Shown here one piece after another: positions 17,956 through 28,147 of a stretch of DNA of 51,283 nt; position 1 is the stretch's first letter; each line of letters opens with the position of its first letter. The translations under genes and the position numbers were made by a program. This stretch comes from Candidatus Pacearchaeota archaeon. GTDB taxonomy: Archaea > Nanobdellota > Nanobdellia > Pacearchaeales > GW2011-AR1. The stretch spans positions 1 to 51,283 of the forward strand of contig JACOYL010000011.1 in the NCBI GenBank assembly GCA_016181895.1. The letters run 5' to 3'. Under the pieces are notes generated by a model. That model did no database searches, was not told the origin of the DNA, and worked only from the letters and a program-made list of their open reading frames with translations.

Positions 17956-18094
17956 AATGGATTTGGAAAAAAATTTGTTAGAGATTGCAACATATGGCAT
18001 ACCTATTACTTATGTTATTATTCTTGGGCTCAGAATATTACCCCAAACATACAAAGGATTAAGAACTTTAATTCATAATAATTATTCTTCTGAT
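17953..18094 (+). repeat. Direct duplication, copy 2 (~142 bp)
   Basis: About 4 mismatches by eye to 16943..17084. Confidence 0.9.
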
Positions 18095-18181
18095 ATAAGT
18101 ACTCAAACACAACAAAAATGGCAGGAAATCGAGCAGAGAAACAAGAAAAAATATTCTGGCATTTTTGAGCCTAGAGCATAA
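17957..18181 (+). CDS. Small membrane protein, copy 2 of a duplicated gene
   Basis: MDLEKNLLEIATYGIPITYVIILGLRILPQTYKGLRTLIHNNYSSD…; divergent C-terminus from copy 1. Confidence 0.6.
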   Translation: MDLEKNLLEIATYGIPITYVIILGLRILPQTYKGLRTLIHNNYSSDISTQTQQKWQEIEQRNKKKYSGIFEPRA

Positions 18182-18192
18182 GCAATATTAAT

Positions 18193-18380
18193 ATGGTATC
18201 TGAAATTTCTTTTTTTGTGTTGATGAAGGATTGTTGAAAAAAGTGGAAACCATAACTAAGGAGTTATCTTTAAGGATTAAGGAGAAGCAATATACTAATG
18301 GAGAATACCATTTTACCGTTTATGGCAACATTAGAAATATTAACAGACTTAGTGAATATCTACGGCAAATTGAACCATAA
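18193..18380 (+). pseudogene. Possible frameshifted 62-aa ORF (T7 tract)
   Basis: ATG at 18193 ends early; adding one T to the T7 run (18210-18216) joins MVSEISFF to CVDEGLLKKVETITKELSLRIKEKQYTNGEYHFTVYGNIRNINRLSEYLRQIEP*. Confidence 0.35.
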
Positions 18381-18460
18381 CAATCCTTATTAATTTCTTA
18401 TTGCTTCATTTTATATGAAGTCGAAATTAAAAATTTCTCATATGTCATTTTGCAAATAAA

Positions 18461-19189
18461 ATGCCAAAGGACGAGAAAATTTCAACCGGAAGTTTTGATT
18501 TGAACAAATGGCTTTTTGGAGGCTACGAGAAAGACGTGATTACAATGATTGCAGGGCCTCCGGGAAGCGGGAAGACAAATTTCACAATTCTGGCTTCCTG
18601 CTCTCAAGCCAAGAAAGGAAACAAGGTTATTTTCATTGATACAGAAGGCGGATTTTCCATTGAAAGGATAAAGCAAATTGCAGGGGAAAATTCAAGCGAG
18701 ATTTTGAAAAATATTCTTGTTCTTTCTCCGACGAATTTTGACGAACAGAAAAAATCTTTTTTGCAATTGCTTGAAAAATTGAAAAAGGAGCACGTGTCAT
18801 TGATTGTCGTCGACGGAATGGCGACGCTTTATCGCCTTGGTTTCGGGGAAATCGGGGAAAGGGAAGAAAAAATAAAAGAATTGAACTGGAAAATGGCGGA
18901 GCAAATGAGAACTTTGGCTGAGATTTCAAGGAAACAAAACATTCCAGTCATAATAACAAACCAGGTTTACTCTGGATTTCTCTCGGAAGAGGAATTGAAA
19001 AAGGGGATAAAAAAGCAGGTGAATCTCGTCGGAGGCGATTTGCTGAAATATTGGAGCAAGTGCATAATTGAATTGAGAAATGATGGAAAAAGAAAAAAGG
19101 CGGTTTTATTGAAGCACAGGAGCCTTCCGCAAAAAGAAATGAATTTTGAAATAAAAAACGAAGGGATTTTCAAGAGGGGCTGGATATGA
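18461..19189 (+). CDS. radB: DNA repair/recombination protein RadB
   Basis: RecA-fold: GPPGSGKTNF Walker A, LIVVDG Walker B, no N-terminal HhH, 242 aa. Confidence 0.85.
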   Translation: MPKDEKISTGSFDLNKWLFGGYEKDVITMIAGPPGSGKTNFTILASCSQAKKGNKVIFIDTEGGFSIERIKQIAGENSSEILKNILVLSPTNFDEQKKSFLQLLEKLKKEHVSLIVVDGMATLYRLGFGEIGEREEKIKELNWKMAEQMRTLAEISRKQNIPVIITNQVYSGFLSEEELKKGIKKQVNLVGGDLLKYWSKCIIELRNDGKRKKAVLLKHRSLPQKEMNFEIKNEGIFKRGWI

Positions 19190-19234
19190 ATAGATTACAA
19201 TAAATTTTATATACATCCTTAAAAATGAAAATTC

Positions 19235-19888
19235 ATGGAAGACAGAGTTAAAAGTGTTCAAAGAATCGTTTCTTTTGATGATATAATCTCAAGATACAAT
19301 TTTGTTTTATTGGATACAAGTGCTTTAGTATCATCTTTAAGGTTTAAAAGAGAGAATGAAATTGTTAAGAATGAAGAATATTATACGGATTGTTATCAAT
19401 CTGCCATTTTTTTATTTAAATATGCAGAAAAGAATAAATTTTATGTTACTCCTCTTGTTCTCCAAGAATATTTAACAGGCTGTAGGGAACTTAAAAGAAT
19501 TATTAATATAAATCAATCAAAGTCTGAAAAAAATCGTTACAGTGGTCTGATTCAATTAATTGAAAGTCAATGTAGGGAGAATGATAACTTAGCAAGAATT
19601 TTAGATATGAAAAATAAAGTTAATTTAGAAGATGATGAAAAACTTTTATATGAGAATATTAAGAGACGATTAAGCTGGATAAAGGAGAATTACAAATTAG
19701 GTGAAGCCGATATTGATTTCTTGACTCATGGAATCGTTATCTCAAGAACAAGAGGATCAATATCTTTGGTTTCTAATGATTTCGGAATACTTAAAGCATG
19801 GAATGACTTTTTAAGATTTACAAAAACAGACAAAAAACAGTTGGGGTTTTTTATTAGGAAAAGAGTTGACACTTTTTTAGCAGCCTAG
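19235..19888 (+). CDS. PIN domain protein
   Basis: FVLLDTSALVSS, TPLVLQEYL, GEADIDFLTHGIV, LVSNDFGILKA acidic PIN motifs. Confidence 0.75.
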   Translation: MEDRVKSVQRIVSFDDIISRYNFVLLDTSALVSSLRFKRENEIVKNEEYYTDCYQSAIFLFKYAEKNKFYVTPLVLQEYLTGCRELKRIININQSKSEKNRYSGLIQLIESQCRENDNLARILDMKNKVNLEDDEKLLYENIKRRLSWIKENYKLGEADIDFLTHGIVISRTRGSISLVSNDFGILKAWNDFLRFTKTDKKQLGFFIRKRVDTFLAA

Positions 19889-19957
19889 TTATATCTATAA
19901 AACATAACCCTTTAAGTAGCAACAAACTATTTTAAACTCTATATTCTTTTTTTGTGT

Positions 19958-21169
19958 ATGGATTTAGGAAACATAAAATTCGAAGTCATAAAGAAACTTG
20001 TTGATACGAATTTTCGAGTCAAAAACATTTCAAATCTTTCAAAGTTCGAGAGCAACTCTCCTCCGAGCGTTTTCATCGGAAGCAAATTGAAATATCCTCT
20101 TGTCAACGTTGGAATTTTAAGTCCTTTGGAAAGGGATGAAAATGCCTGGTTGTACGACGCGGAGAAATACTGGGCTGAAAACAACTTCAGCATAAACGAT
20201 GTCATTCAAATAAGGGAAAGTTTATTGAATTCACGATTTCAAACAAAAGTTCAGGAAACAAAATCAAACGGCAACAAGTTCATACAAATTGCAAAGGAAA
20301 TCGCAATTGCCTCAAAACCCGTTGATGTTGAAATTGAATTGAAGAGAAATCTGAGTTTTCAAAATCAGAAAGACAGAATCACGACGCCGCATGGAATGCA
20401 CGCGGGTTTGAAAAAGGCTCGGATTACAAGCAATGTGAGAATCCATCGGCAGGTTGACAAGGTAATTAATGACGACATAAAAGCAAGCGAAGGAATGCAA
20501 TATCTTTACAAAAAGGGATTTGACAATTACACCTTGAGCAAAATTTTAAGCGTAGGAGTTTTGGGGTTGAAAACGCAAAAAAGACTTGTTCCGACAAGAT
20601 GGAGCATTACGGCGACAGACGATACCCTTGGAAAACAATTGCTCGGAAAAATAAAGGACCACAAATGGATTGAAAACTACGAATTGTTCTTCGGAGAGTT
20701 TCTTGGAAACCAGTATCTTGTTCTTTTGTTTCCGAATGTTTGGAATTACGAATTGTTTGAATTGTACATGCCGAAGAGTTCTTGGAATCCAAGCGAGCAG
20801 ATGAAAGCGTCGACTGATTTTGAAAGTTTTTTCGGAAGAAAAGAATACGCTTCCAGCACAGCGGGAGGATATTATGCAACGCGGCTTCCGATATTGGAAT
20901 ATTTGGAATCAATAAAAAGACAGGCTTCGGTTTTGGCGATAAGATTGGAAACTCCGAGCTATTGGGCAGGACTCGGAGTCTGGGTTGTTCGAGAAAGCGT
21001 GAAAAGAACAATGAAAAAGAAAATGGTTTTCAATTCGAAATCAGATTTGATTGCGGGAGCAAAAAAGATTTCAGAGATAAAATACGGTTTCAATCCAGAA
21101 ACAATTTTGAAAAGAAGCAAAATGATGAATGAAGTTTTGGCGCAGAGGAAAATAAATGAGTGGGTTTAG
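19958..21169 (+). CDS. Nre family DNA repair protein (NreA-like)
   Basis: PPSVFIGSKLKYPLVNVGIL, RIHRQVDKV, PTRWSITATDDTLGKQL; C-terminal PIP-like QRKINEWV. Confidence 0.85.
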   Translation: MDLGNIKFEVIKKLVDTNFRVKNISNLSKFESNSPPSVFIGSKLKYPLVNVGILSPLERDENAWLYDAEKYWAENNFSINDVIQIRESLLNSRFQTKVQETKSNGNKFIQIAKEIAIASKPVDVEIELKRNLSFQNQKDRITTPHGMHAGLKKARITSNVRIHRQVDKVINDDIKASEGMQYLYKKGFDNYTLSKILSVGVLGLKTQKRLVPTRWSITATDDTLGKQLLGKIKDHKWIENYELFFGEFLGNQYLVLLFPNVWNYELFELYMPKSSWNPSEQMKASTDFESFFGRKEYASSTAGGYYATRLPILEYLESIKRQASVLAIRLETPSYWAGLGVWVVRESVKRTMKKKMVFNSKSDLIAGAKKISEIKYGFNPETILKRSKMMNEVLAQRKINEWV

Positions 21170-22593
21170 AGAATTTCTCCCGGTTCATAAGACGCTTCCT
21201 TGGAATATTTTCTTATCCAATAATTTGCCTTGTTTGAAACGTCTTCTATTTGTTCACGGGCGTTTCCCAATAAATTATTTAAATTGGAAACTGTTTGTTT
21301 TAATAAATCGTAAGTAATCCCCGCGTTAGAAAACACAGAATCCTGGGAAACTCTTTCAAGTACTTTCATTTCTTCTCCCGATTTTCTTTTTCTTAAAACT
21401 TCCTCAACTGCATATCTTTTGATTATTCTATGAGCTTCTTCCCTTCCAATTCCATTTTCGACGGCTTTCATTAATATTTGAGTTGTCGCCAAAAGAGGAA
21501 GATATTCTTCCAACTCTCTTTTTACCATTCCTTCGTAAACTCCCATTTCGTTTAAAACAGTAAGAACAGTTTCAAGTTGTCCGTCTGCCGTATAAAACAT
21601 GTCTGGGATAACGATTCTTCTTACAACGGAATCGGAAACATCCCCCTCTTCCCATTGGTTTCCAGAATTTCTTGAAGCTCCATCTTGGTACATTTTTAAC
21701 AGTTCCCCAAGTCCGTTTATTCTTTCAGAACTTCTTGTGTTCATCTTGTGAGGCATTGCGCTGCTTCCAACCTGTCCTTCCTTGAAACCTTCTGTGACTA
21801 ATTCATATCCTGCCATAAGTCTCATTGTTTTTGCGAAGTTTTCATATGCCGAAGAGAGATTAATCAAATGAGATGAAAGAGCGGAATCCAAAGAGCGAGG
21901 ATAAACTTGTCCTGTTGAAGAAAGGATTTTCTTGAATCCAAGATGCTTTGAGATTATTTGCTCCAACTTTTCAACTTTCTCCCTGCTTCCAAGAAGTTCC
22001 AACATATCTGATTGCGTTCCTACCGGACCTTTAATCCCCCTTAACGGATAGTTTATTATGAAATTTTCAAATGATTCAAGATGCGTCATCAATTCTTCGC
22101 CCCACATTGAAAATCTTTTTCCAAGAAGCGTTGGCTGCGCCGCTTGATGATGCGTCCTCGCTGTTATGATAATATTCTTGTATTCTTCCGCTTTTTCTGC
22201 AAAGTGCCTCAAGGCTGAAATATGCTTTCCAAAAATAATTTCTGAAGCTCTTTTTATTTGCATTTGCTCCGTGTTATCGGTCAAATCACGCGAAGTCATT
22301 CCTTTATGCAAATGTTCTTCCGCCCCGGAAACGTTAATGAAATCCTGAATCCTTGCTTTTACATCGTGCCTTGTTTTTCTTTCTATTTCTTTTATTCTTT
22401 CCAAATCAATATTTTTCTTTGAACTTTCAAATTTTTCTATATCTTCGGAAGAAATTTCTAAACCCAATTCTTTTTGGGCTTTCATCAATGCAATCCAGAG
22501 TTCTCTTTCAGCAAGAACTGTTCCTTCTTGAGAAAAAATATAATTTATTTCTTTGGTTGCGTATCTTTCTGATAGAACATTTACATTGCCCAT
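21166..22593 (-). CDS. purB: Adenylosuccinate lyase
   Basis: HHQAAQPTLLGKR, GSSAMPHKMNTRSSER signature. Confidence 0.93.
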   Translation of the reverse strand: MGNVNVLSERYATKEINYIFSQEGTVLAERELWIALMKAQKELGLEISSEDIEKFESSKKNIDLERIKEIERKTRHDVKARIQDFINVSGAEEHLHKGMTSRDLTDNTEQMQIKRASEIIFGKHISALRHFAEKAEEYKNIIITARTHHQAAQPTLLGKRFSMWGEELMTHLESFENFIINYPLRGIKGPVGTQSDMLELLGSREKVEKLEQIISKHLGFKKILSSTGQVYPRSLDSALSSHLINLSSAYENFAKTMRLMAGYELVTEGFKEGQVGSSAMPHKMNTRSSERINGLGELLKMYQDGASRNSGNQWEEGDVSDSVVRRIVIPDMFYTADGQLETVLTVLNEMGVYEGMVKRELEEYLPLLATTQILMKAVENGIGREEAHRIIKRYAVEEVLRKRKSGEEMKVLERVSQDSVFSNAGITYDLLKQTVSNLNNLLGNAREQIEDVSNKANYWIRKYSKEASYEPGEIL

Positions 22594-22722
22594 ATATTTT
22601 TATAGAAATAAAATTTTTAAGCATTATTGTTCTTGGTTTTCAACCCCCACATTTATAAACATGGTATTCCAATATATATTTGTCAGTAGATAGATTTAAG
22701 TAGACAAAAAAGGAGGTAAAAA

Positions 22723-22938
22723 ATGTACATGCATTGCGGTTGGATTCAGACTATTTTGTCAGCATTGATACTTGTGTTTGTAATCTGGCCAACATCGGTT
22801 TTCTCATCCGCGGTTTCACAATGGATAGTCGTTATCTCGGCTGCTCTTTTGTTGATTCACGCGCTTGTCTGCCATAAATGCGGAGGAGTCTGCGCAAAGT
22901 GGATGATGAAATCTTCAGGCAGAAGAAGGAGAAGATAA
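22723..22938 (+). CDS. Small membrane protein, two TM
   Basis: 71 aa, strong SD AGGAGGT upstream; CHKCGGVC and a basic C-terminus RRRRR. Confidence 0.65.
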   Translation: MYMHCGWIQTILSALILVFVIWPTSVFSSAVSQWIVVISAALLLIHALVCHKCGGVCAKWMMKSSGRRRRR

Positions 22939-23099
22939 TTTAATTTTGATTTTTGTTTTATTTTGTTTTAATAGAAAAATGTTCCTATCTTAAAGAGAGC
23001 CAAGTTAATCGTAAAAAATAATTTTAATTCTCAAATAACTTTAATATCGCGTCCAACTGATAATTTAACTATGAAATCTTTTCTACATTAATCTTTTTC

Positions 23100-25469
23100 T
23101 TATGGTGATTTTGATTTAATCTGATTATTATTTGAATTTTTCTGCAGGTTTTCCATTTCCTTCTTCTTCCTGTATTCCTCTATTCTTTCCCTGTTTTTTT
23201 CGCATTCGGGATTGAAGCATAAAATCCACGGACGTTTTCCCTTTCTTATCGACATTACCATTTGAAAGCCGCACTTCTCGCATTGTTTTCCTGAATTTTT
23301 TATAAGGCTGTTTGGCGGCACTGAATAAGTGTTTTTGCAGTCAGGGTACGCGTTGCAAGCGATGAAAAATCTTCGATTTTTCTTTGAATAATTTATTATC
23401 AGATTTCCTTTTTTGCATGCAGGACAAAGGGAAAGAATGTTTTCCTCCCTTTTCATTTGGGTTAGATTGTCGTTGGCAGAAACAAGCTCTTTTCCGATTT
23501 CCTTTTCATTTTTTTCAAACTGGCTTGCTATTTTTTTTATCGTTTCCTTTGCTTTGTCCATCACTATTTTTTCTTTCTCTTCAAAACCGGATTTTGCCTC
23601 TGAAATCCTCGACATTTCTTTTTCAAATTCCCTTGTGAGATTTTCATCTGTTATTATCGGGGAATATCTTTCAAGAGCTTCAATCAAGGAAATTCCGAGC
23701 GGCGTGGCTTCGATGCTTTTCTCTTTTACATAACCCCTGTCGTAAAGAGTTTCAAGTATGGAAGACCTTGTCGCTTTGGTTCCGAGATTTCTCCTTTCCA
23801 ATTCTGAAATTATTGAAGCCTGTGTGTATCTTCTCGGAGCCTGGGTTTCCTTTTCCTCGTTCCGCAATCCAATGATTTCAACCTCTCCATTTATGTCGGG
23901 AATTTCCTTCTCGGTCATTTTTATCAGATATATTTCAAGCCATGCTTTTTTTCTTACAGCCGAACCGTTCAGGGAGAATTTCAATCCGTCAATTTCAATC
24001 TTTACTGTTTTCCTGTCTATGATTGCATCGTCGCAGAACAAAGCCAAAAATCTCCTGGAAATCAAATCGTAAACCTTCTCGTCTTCTCCCGAAAGGATTT
24101 GAAAATTTCCCGTCGGATAAATGGACGGATGCGCAGGGTCTGTTTTTTTCCCCTCTACCGGCTTTGTTCTTGTCAATAATTTTTTGACATTGTATTTTTC
24201 TGAAATCTTGGAAAGAATTTCCCTGTATCCTATTGAATCCGGAAGTTTCTGGCTCGATGTTCTCGGATATGAAATCAATCCGTTCAAATAAAGCGATTGG
24301 GCTATTTGCAATGTCCTGCTTGGGCTCAGTCCGTAAACCCTGTAGGCTTCTGTCTGCAAAGTCGTCAAGTCAAAAGGAGGCTGTGGAGAAAGAGTTTGGG
24401 ATTTTTTTTCAGTCGAAGCCAAAGTCTTTTTTCCTATGAGAGAATCGAATTTTTCCAGCTCTGATTTTTTGAAAATATCCTTGTTGTGCTTCAATTCCAA
24501 TTTGTGCCTGTTTTTTATCGTCGCGAAAACCTGCCAGTATTTCTGCGGCTTAAATGCCTGGATTTCTTTTTCCTTGTCGACAATCAATTTCAATGCCGGT
24601 CCTTGCACGCGCCCGATGGACATTATCTTAAACCTGCCGGAATTTTTTATCGCGTTCATCAAAGCTCTTGAGAGATTTATTCCGTAAAACCAGTCAAGAT
24701 AATGCCTTGTTTCTCCCGCGATTGCCTGCCCCCAATTCAATCTCGGAGATTTTTCCTCGTATGCCATGTTCAATTCCTTGTCTGTAAGAGTTGAAAATTT
24801 CATCCTGCCGGCATCCTTTTGTCCGCAAATAAATCTTACAACATTCAATCCTATGACCTCGCCTTCGATATCATAATCTGTCGCAACCGTAAGAGAGCCG
24901 GCTTCCTTCGCAAGTTTCAGGATTGCATTGTGGTATTTTTCCGTAAAGTCCTTTTTTTTTGCGAGAAAGTTTGGAACCCATTTTATGTCAAACACTGGAA
25001 ACGTGTCCTTGGCGTTCGACGAGATTTGCTTCAATGTGAACAAATGCCCGACCGCGCAGGCAACGATTATCTTTTTTCCGTTTCTTGAAACTTCGTAATA
25101 CGGAATTCCATGAAAATCCCTTTTCACGGATTTTCCCAAAGCAGAGGAAATTTTCATGGCTGCCTGCGGCTTTTCCGTTATTATCATCTCGTAGCCGTTT
25201 TTTTTCAGCGAGATTTTTGGAGGAGAGAAATCAGTTGTTTTTTCAAATTTTTTTCCTTTCTTTGTTTTCGCTACGGCTTTTTTAACAGAAGATTTTCTTT
25301 TTTTCTTTTCCGGTTTCAAGGAAAGAACCTCTACGTTTTCTGTTTTTTCTTCTACGGGAATTACCTTTTCAACAGCCCTTTTCAAATTTGTTTCATCGAC
25401 GGGAAAATAATTCTCCGCCGTTGATTCCGCTTTTGACTTTTGCAAATGCTTTGGTTTTCTTGGAGGCAT
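23100..25469 (-). CDS. topA: DNA topoisomerase I (type IA)
   Basis: Toprim ITEKPQAAMKIS, active-site GLISYPRTSSQKLP, C-terminal Zn fingers CPACKKGNL…C…C and CEKCGFQMV. Confidence 0.93.
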   Translation of the reverse strand: MPPRKPKHLQKSKAESTAENYFPVDETNLKRAVEKVIPVEEKTENVEVLSLKPEKKKRKSSVKKAVAKTKKGKKFEKTTDFSPPKISLKKNGYEMIITEKPQAAMKISSALGKSVKRDFHGIPYYEVSRNGKKIIVACAVGHLFTLKQISSNAKDTFPVFDIKWVPNFLAKKKDFTEKYHNAILKLAKEAGSLTVATDYDIEGEVIGLNVVRFICGQKDAGRMKFSTLTDKELNMAYEEKSPRLNWGQAIAGETRHYLDWFYGINLSRALMNAIKNSGRFKIMSIGRVQGPALKLIVDKEKEIQAFKPQKYWQVFATIKNRHKLELKHNKDIFKKSELEKFDSLIGKKTLASTEKKSQTLSPQPPFDLTTLQTEAYRVYGLSPSRTLQIAQSLYLNGLISYPRTSSQKLPDSIGYREILSKISEKYNVKKLLTRTKPVEGKKTDPAHPSIYPTGNFQILSGEDEKVYDLISRRFLALFCDDAIIDRKTVKIEIDGLKFSLNGSAVRKKAWLEIYLIKMTEKEIPDINGEVEIIGLRNEEKETQAPRRYTQASIISELERRNLGTKATRSSILETLYDRGYVKEKSIEATPLGISLIEALERYSPIITDENLTREFEKEMSRISEAKSGFEEKEKIVMDKAKETIKKIASQFEKNEKEIGKELVSANDNLTQMKREENILSLCPACKKGNLIINYSKKNRRFFIACNAYPDCKNTYSVPPNSLIKNSGKQCEKCGFQMVMSIRKGKRPWILCFNPECEKNRERIEEYRKKKEMENLQKNSNNNQIKSKSP

Positions 25470-25575
25470 TATTAAATTATCAAAATTTAATTTGAGGAAT
25501 TTTTAATTCCGATTGTTCTTTTCAAGGAAAAGGGTTTTTAAGTTTTTAGAAGTTATGAAATTTTGACTTTAAATT

Positions 25576-25893
25576 TCAAGAAAGAAAACCCTGTCTTTTT
25601 CCGAACACATCCAAAAAAGAACCAGAATTAATAATTTCATAAGGGCTGAAGATTAAACCGCCCTCACTTTTAACTTTAAATTCTCTTCTATCTCTTTGTT
25701 CCTGTCCCGCTTTGTACATGTCTCTGACAAATTCAATAAATTTTTCTTCAGTGATAAAACGACGATAGCCATGCTCGTATGCCGCTTGTCCCGTCCTAAG
25801 AAGATTCATAAATTCCGGCGTGGCTTTTTCTCCGAATTCTTCCTTTATTCTTTTCTCCAAATCATAATTGAAAACAACAACTTCATCAGCCAT
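25576..25893 (-). CDS. Hypothetical protein
   Basis: 105-aa ORF. Confidence 0.5.
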   Translation of the reverse strand: MADEVVVFNYDLEKRIKEEFGEKATPEFMNLLRTGQAAYEHGYRRFITEEKFIEFVRDMYKAGQEQRDRREFKVKSEGGLIFSPYEIINSGSFLDVFGKRQGFLS

Positions 25894-25983
25894 TGATTAA
25901 TCAAATTTTATCATTATAAAAGGTTTATTGTGACGGATAATAGTTTTCAAAACATTTAAAATTCTTTTATTCCATTTAATTCA

Positions 25984-26577
25984 ATGGTAATGCTTGATTT
26001 TCCGAGGTTGAGGCAAAGTCATGGTTATGATTGCGGGGCGATTGTTACGCAAGCTATTTTGGAATATTATGGGAAAGACATAAGGGAAGACAAGATAATA
26101 AAGCTTGCAAGGACAAACAGAAAAGGAACTTCGCCGAGAGGAATAATAAAAACACTCAAGAAATACGGATTAAGAACCAAAACGGGGAAACTTACAATAT
26201 CCCAAATAAAAAAATATTTGAACAAGAGGCATCCAGTCATTCTGGCTTTGCAAGCTTGGGATGAAAGAAACAAAGACTGGGAAGATTTGAAAAAAGAGAC
26301 TGAATTTTACAAGAAAAAAAACATTGCAAAAAAAGATTGGGAACATGATTGGAGCGACGGGCATTATGTTGTTGCAATCGGCTACGACAAAAAGAAAATG
26401 TATTTTGAAGACCCGGGCTTTGTTTTGAAAGAATATCTCAAATTTGACGAGCTAATGAAAAGATGGCATGATATCAAAGGAAAGAAAAGCAAGGGGAAAA
26501 AATACATTCATTTCGGAATTGCAGTTTATGGAAAGAAAAAAGTTTACGACGGAAGAAAGGCTTTTCATATGCCGTGA
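25984..26577 (+). CDS. C39-like cysteine peptidase
   Basis: LRQSHGYDCGAIVTQAILEYYGKDI…HPVILALQAW…HYVVAIGYDKKKMYFEDPG. Confidence 0.75.
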   Translation: MVMLDFPRLRQSHGYDCGAIVTQAILEYYGKDIREDKIIKLARTNRKGTSPRGIIKTLKKYGLRTKTGKLTISQIKKYLNKRHPVILALQAWDERNKDWEDLKKETEFYKKKNIAKKDWEHDWSDGHYVVAIGYDKKKMYFEDPGFVLKEYLKFDELMKRWHDIKGKKSKGKKYIHFGIAVYGKKKVYDGRKAFHMP

Positions 26578-26584
26578 AAATGGG

Positions 26585-26989
26585 TTAGGAAAATCCTCTT
26601 TTGGAGGGGATAATTATCTTTGGGTTTCTCAGGATTTTAAAATAAGCCACGTCAGAATTTTCTCTCATATATTGTTCGCGATGTCTTATTATAATTTGTT
26701 CAACATTTTCATCAGGGGAATAAGCCACTATGTTTTTCATTCCGTTCTTGTATTCTTCTCCTATATATAATATTGTTTCTAATATCGGTCTTCTAAAAAG
26801 GAATGTTTCTCCCACTTTTCTTACCACATGAAATTTGACACCTTGTTTTTTATTTTTAATTTCTAAGGTTGCCAAATCCTCCGAGTATAGGGAATAAATA
26901 TCAATAGCAATTTGTTCTGCTAAAATTTCCAACGGATGCTTTTCTTCTATAGTAACTTCAAATTCAGGTTCATTCATTTCACACCTCAA
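26585..26989 (-). CDS. Hypothetical protein
   Basis: 134-aa ORF overlapping the start of the downstream-strand phosphoesterase gene. Confidence 0.5.
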   Translation of the reverse strand: MRCEMNEPEFEVTIEEKHPLEILAEQIAIDIYSLYSEDLATLEIKNKKQGVKFHVVRKVGETFLFRRPILETILYIGEEYKNGMKNIVAYSPDENVEQIIIRHREQYMRENSDVAYFKILRNPKIIIPSKRGFS

Positions 26990-27599
26990 ACACCTTTCCC
27001 TTTCTGCTCACGTTGATAACTCTCGTGTTTCCGATTTTGTCCTCGACTCCTGATGCTTCATGAATGTGCGCGCAGATTGCGACATTCGGCTTGAAAGTTT
27101 CAATCGCTTTTCTCACTGCCTTGCTTCCCTTGAATCCTGAAAATTCGGATTTTGTTCCGAAAGGATGAATATGAGTTACAAGGATTTTCTTTTCCAAATT
27201 CTTCACGGATTCATTTCCCCTTTTCAGCAAGCCGTAGAGTTCGGCATCTTTTATAGTATGAATTCCAATATCCGCGCCGCCCGCTCCGAAAATTCCGAGA
27301 TTGTCTTTTATGAAAGAATATCCGTGAATGCTTCTCGTGGGAGAGTAGATTTCAGCAAGGATTTCCGTCGTTGCCACAGATTCGTGATTCCCGGGAATCA
27401 GAAGAACCTGTTTTTTCAAATCAGTAAAAGGTTTTATCACTTCCTTAAATTCCTGTTCTGCAAAAGTTAAATCGCCTGCAAGAATAACAATGTCGACATT
27501 TTCTTCCTTTGCCTGCTGCGCAAGTTTTTTCATCAACCGTGAATCTCCGTGTATGTCTCCTATTGCCAGGATTTTTGTTTTCTTGTTTTTGTTTGTCAT
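26979..27599 (-). CDS. Calcineurin-like metallophosphoesterase
   Basis: GDIHGD, LAGDLT, IPGNHE, THIHPFG, CAHIHE. Confidence 0.9.
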   Translation of the reverse strand: MTNKNKKTKILAIGDIHGDSRLMKKLAQQAKEENVDIVILAGDLTFAEQEFKEVIKPFTDLKKQVLLIPGNHESVATTEILAEIYSPTRSIHGYSFIKDNLGIFGAGGADIGIHTIKDAELYGLLKRGNESVKNLEKKILVTHIHPFGTKSEFSGFKGSKAVRKAIETFKPNVAICAHIHEASGVEDKIGNTRVINVSRKGKVFEV

Positions 27600-27630
27600 G
27601 AAAATTAAATGATGAAGCAGTTAATAAAAT

Positions 27631-28041
27631 TTATTGATTATTAGATAACTCGTATTCTCCTTTTCTATTTTTTTCTAATGTTAATACCCCTGTCTTATTA
27701 TCTCTCATGATTTTCCTATAATCTTCTTTATATTGCACCAATTTCCATTTTAACTCTTCATTTGAGTGTGTAAAGGAATATGCTCTTAGAGAACTTGTAA
27801 GATTACGCAAAATTTCATTTTGCGGCAAAATTCCCAAATCTTCATGCTCAACCAATATCTTAGATAAACCGCGCAAATTTTCCTCATATTCTTTTTCTTC
27901 TTCTCGCTTTATTTTTTCTCCAATTTTTTTTGAAACGCCCCTATAAATTTCAATTATGGCAATTGCTATGGTAAAACTTCTAATCAATTGCCCAGAAATC
28001 TCATATATTGAAGAGATTATCTCATCCATTTTCCTTTTCAA
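27631..28041 (-). CDS. Hypothetical protein
   Basis: 136-aa ORF; charged, helical. Confidence 0.45.
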   Translation of the reverse strand: MKRKMDEIISSIYEISGQLIRSFTIAIAIIEIYRGVSKKIGEKIKREEEKEYEENLRGLSKILVEHEDLGILPQNEILRNLTSSLRAYSFTHSNEELKWKLVQYKEDYRKIMRDNKTGVLTLEKNRKGEYELSNNQ

Positions 28042-28147
28042 GAACTCTTCTTTTTAAATTTTCCCTTTGTCACCACTTTTACATCACAGAATTTTCCCAT
28101 TCAAAACATTTAAAAGCCTCCCGTCTACTGAATATATACATCTAAAA

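Noticed and set aside
16943-18094. Composite transposon defined by the two 142-bp direct repeats
   Set aside because: No transposase or terminal inverted repeats; the interval contains rpoL and SemiSWEET genes, so a local gene duplication is simpler.
23384-25424. Multiple + strand ORFs
   Set aside because: Shadows of topA; F/S/L-rich translation typical of antisense AT-rich coding DNA.
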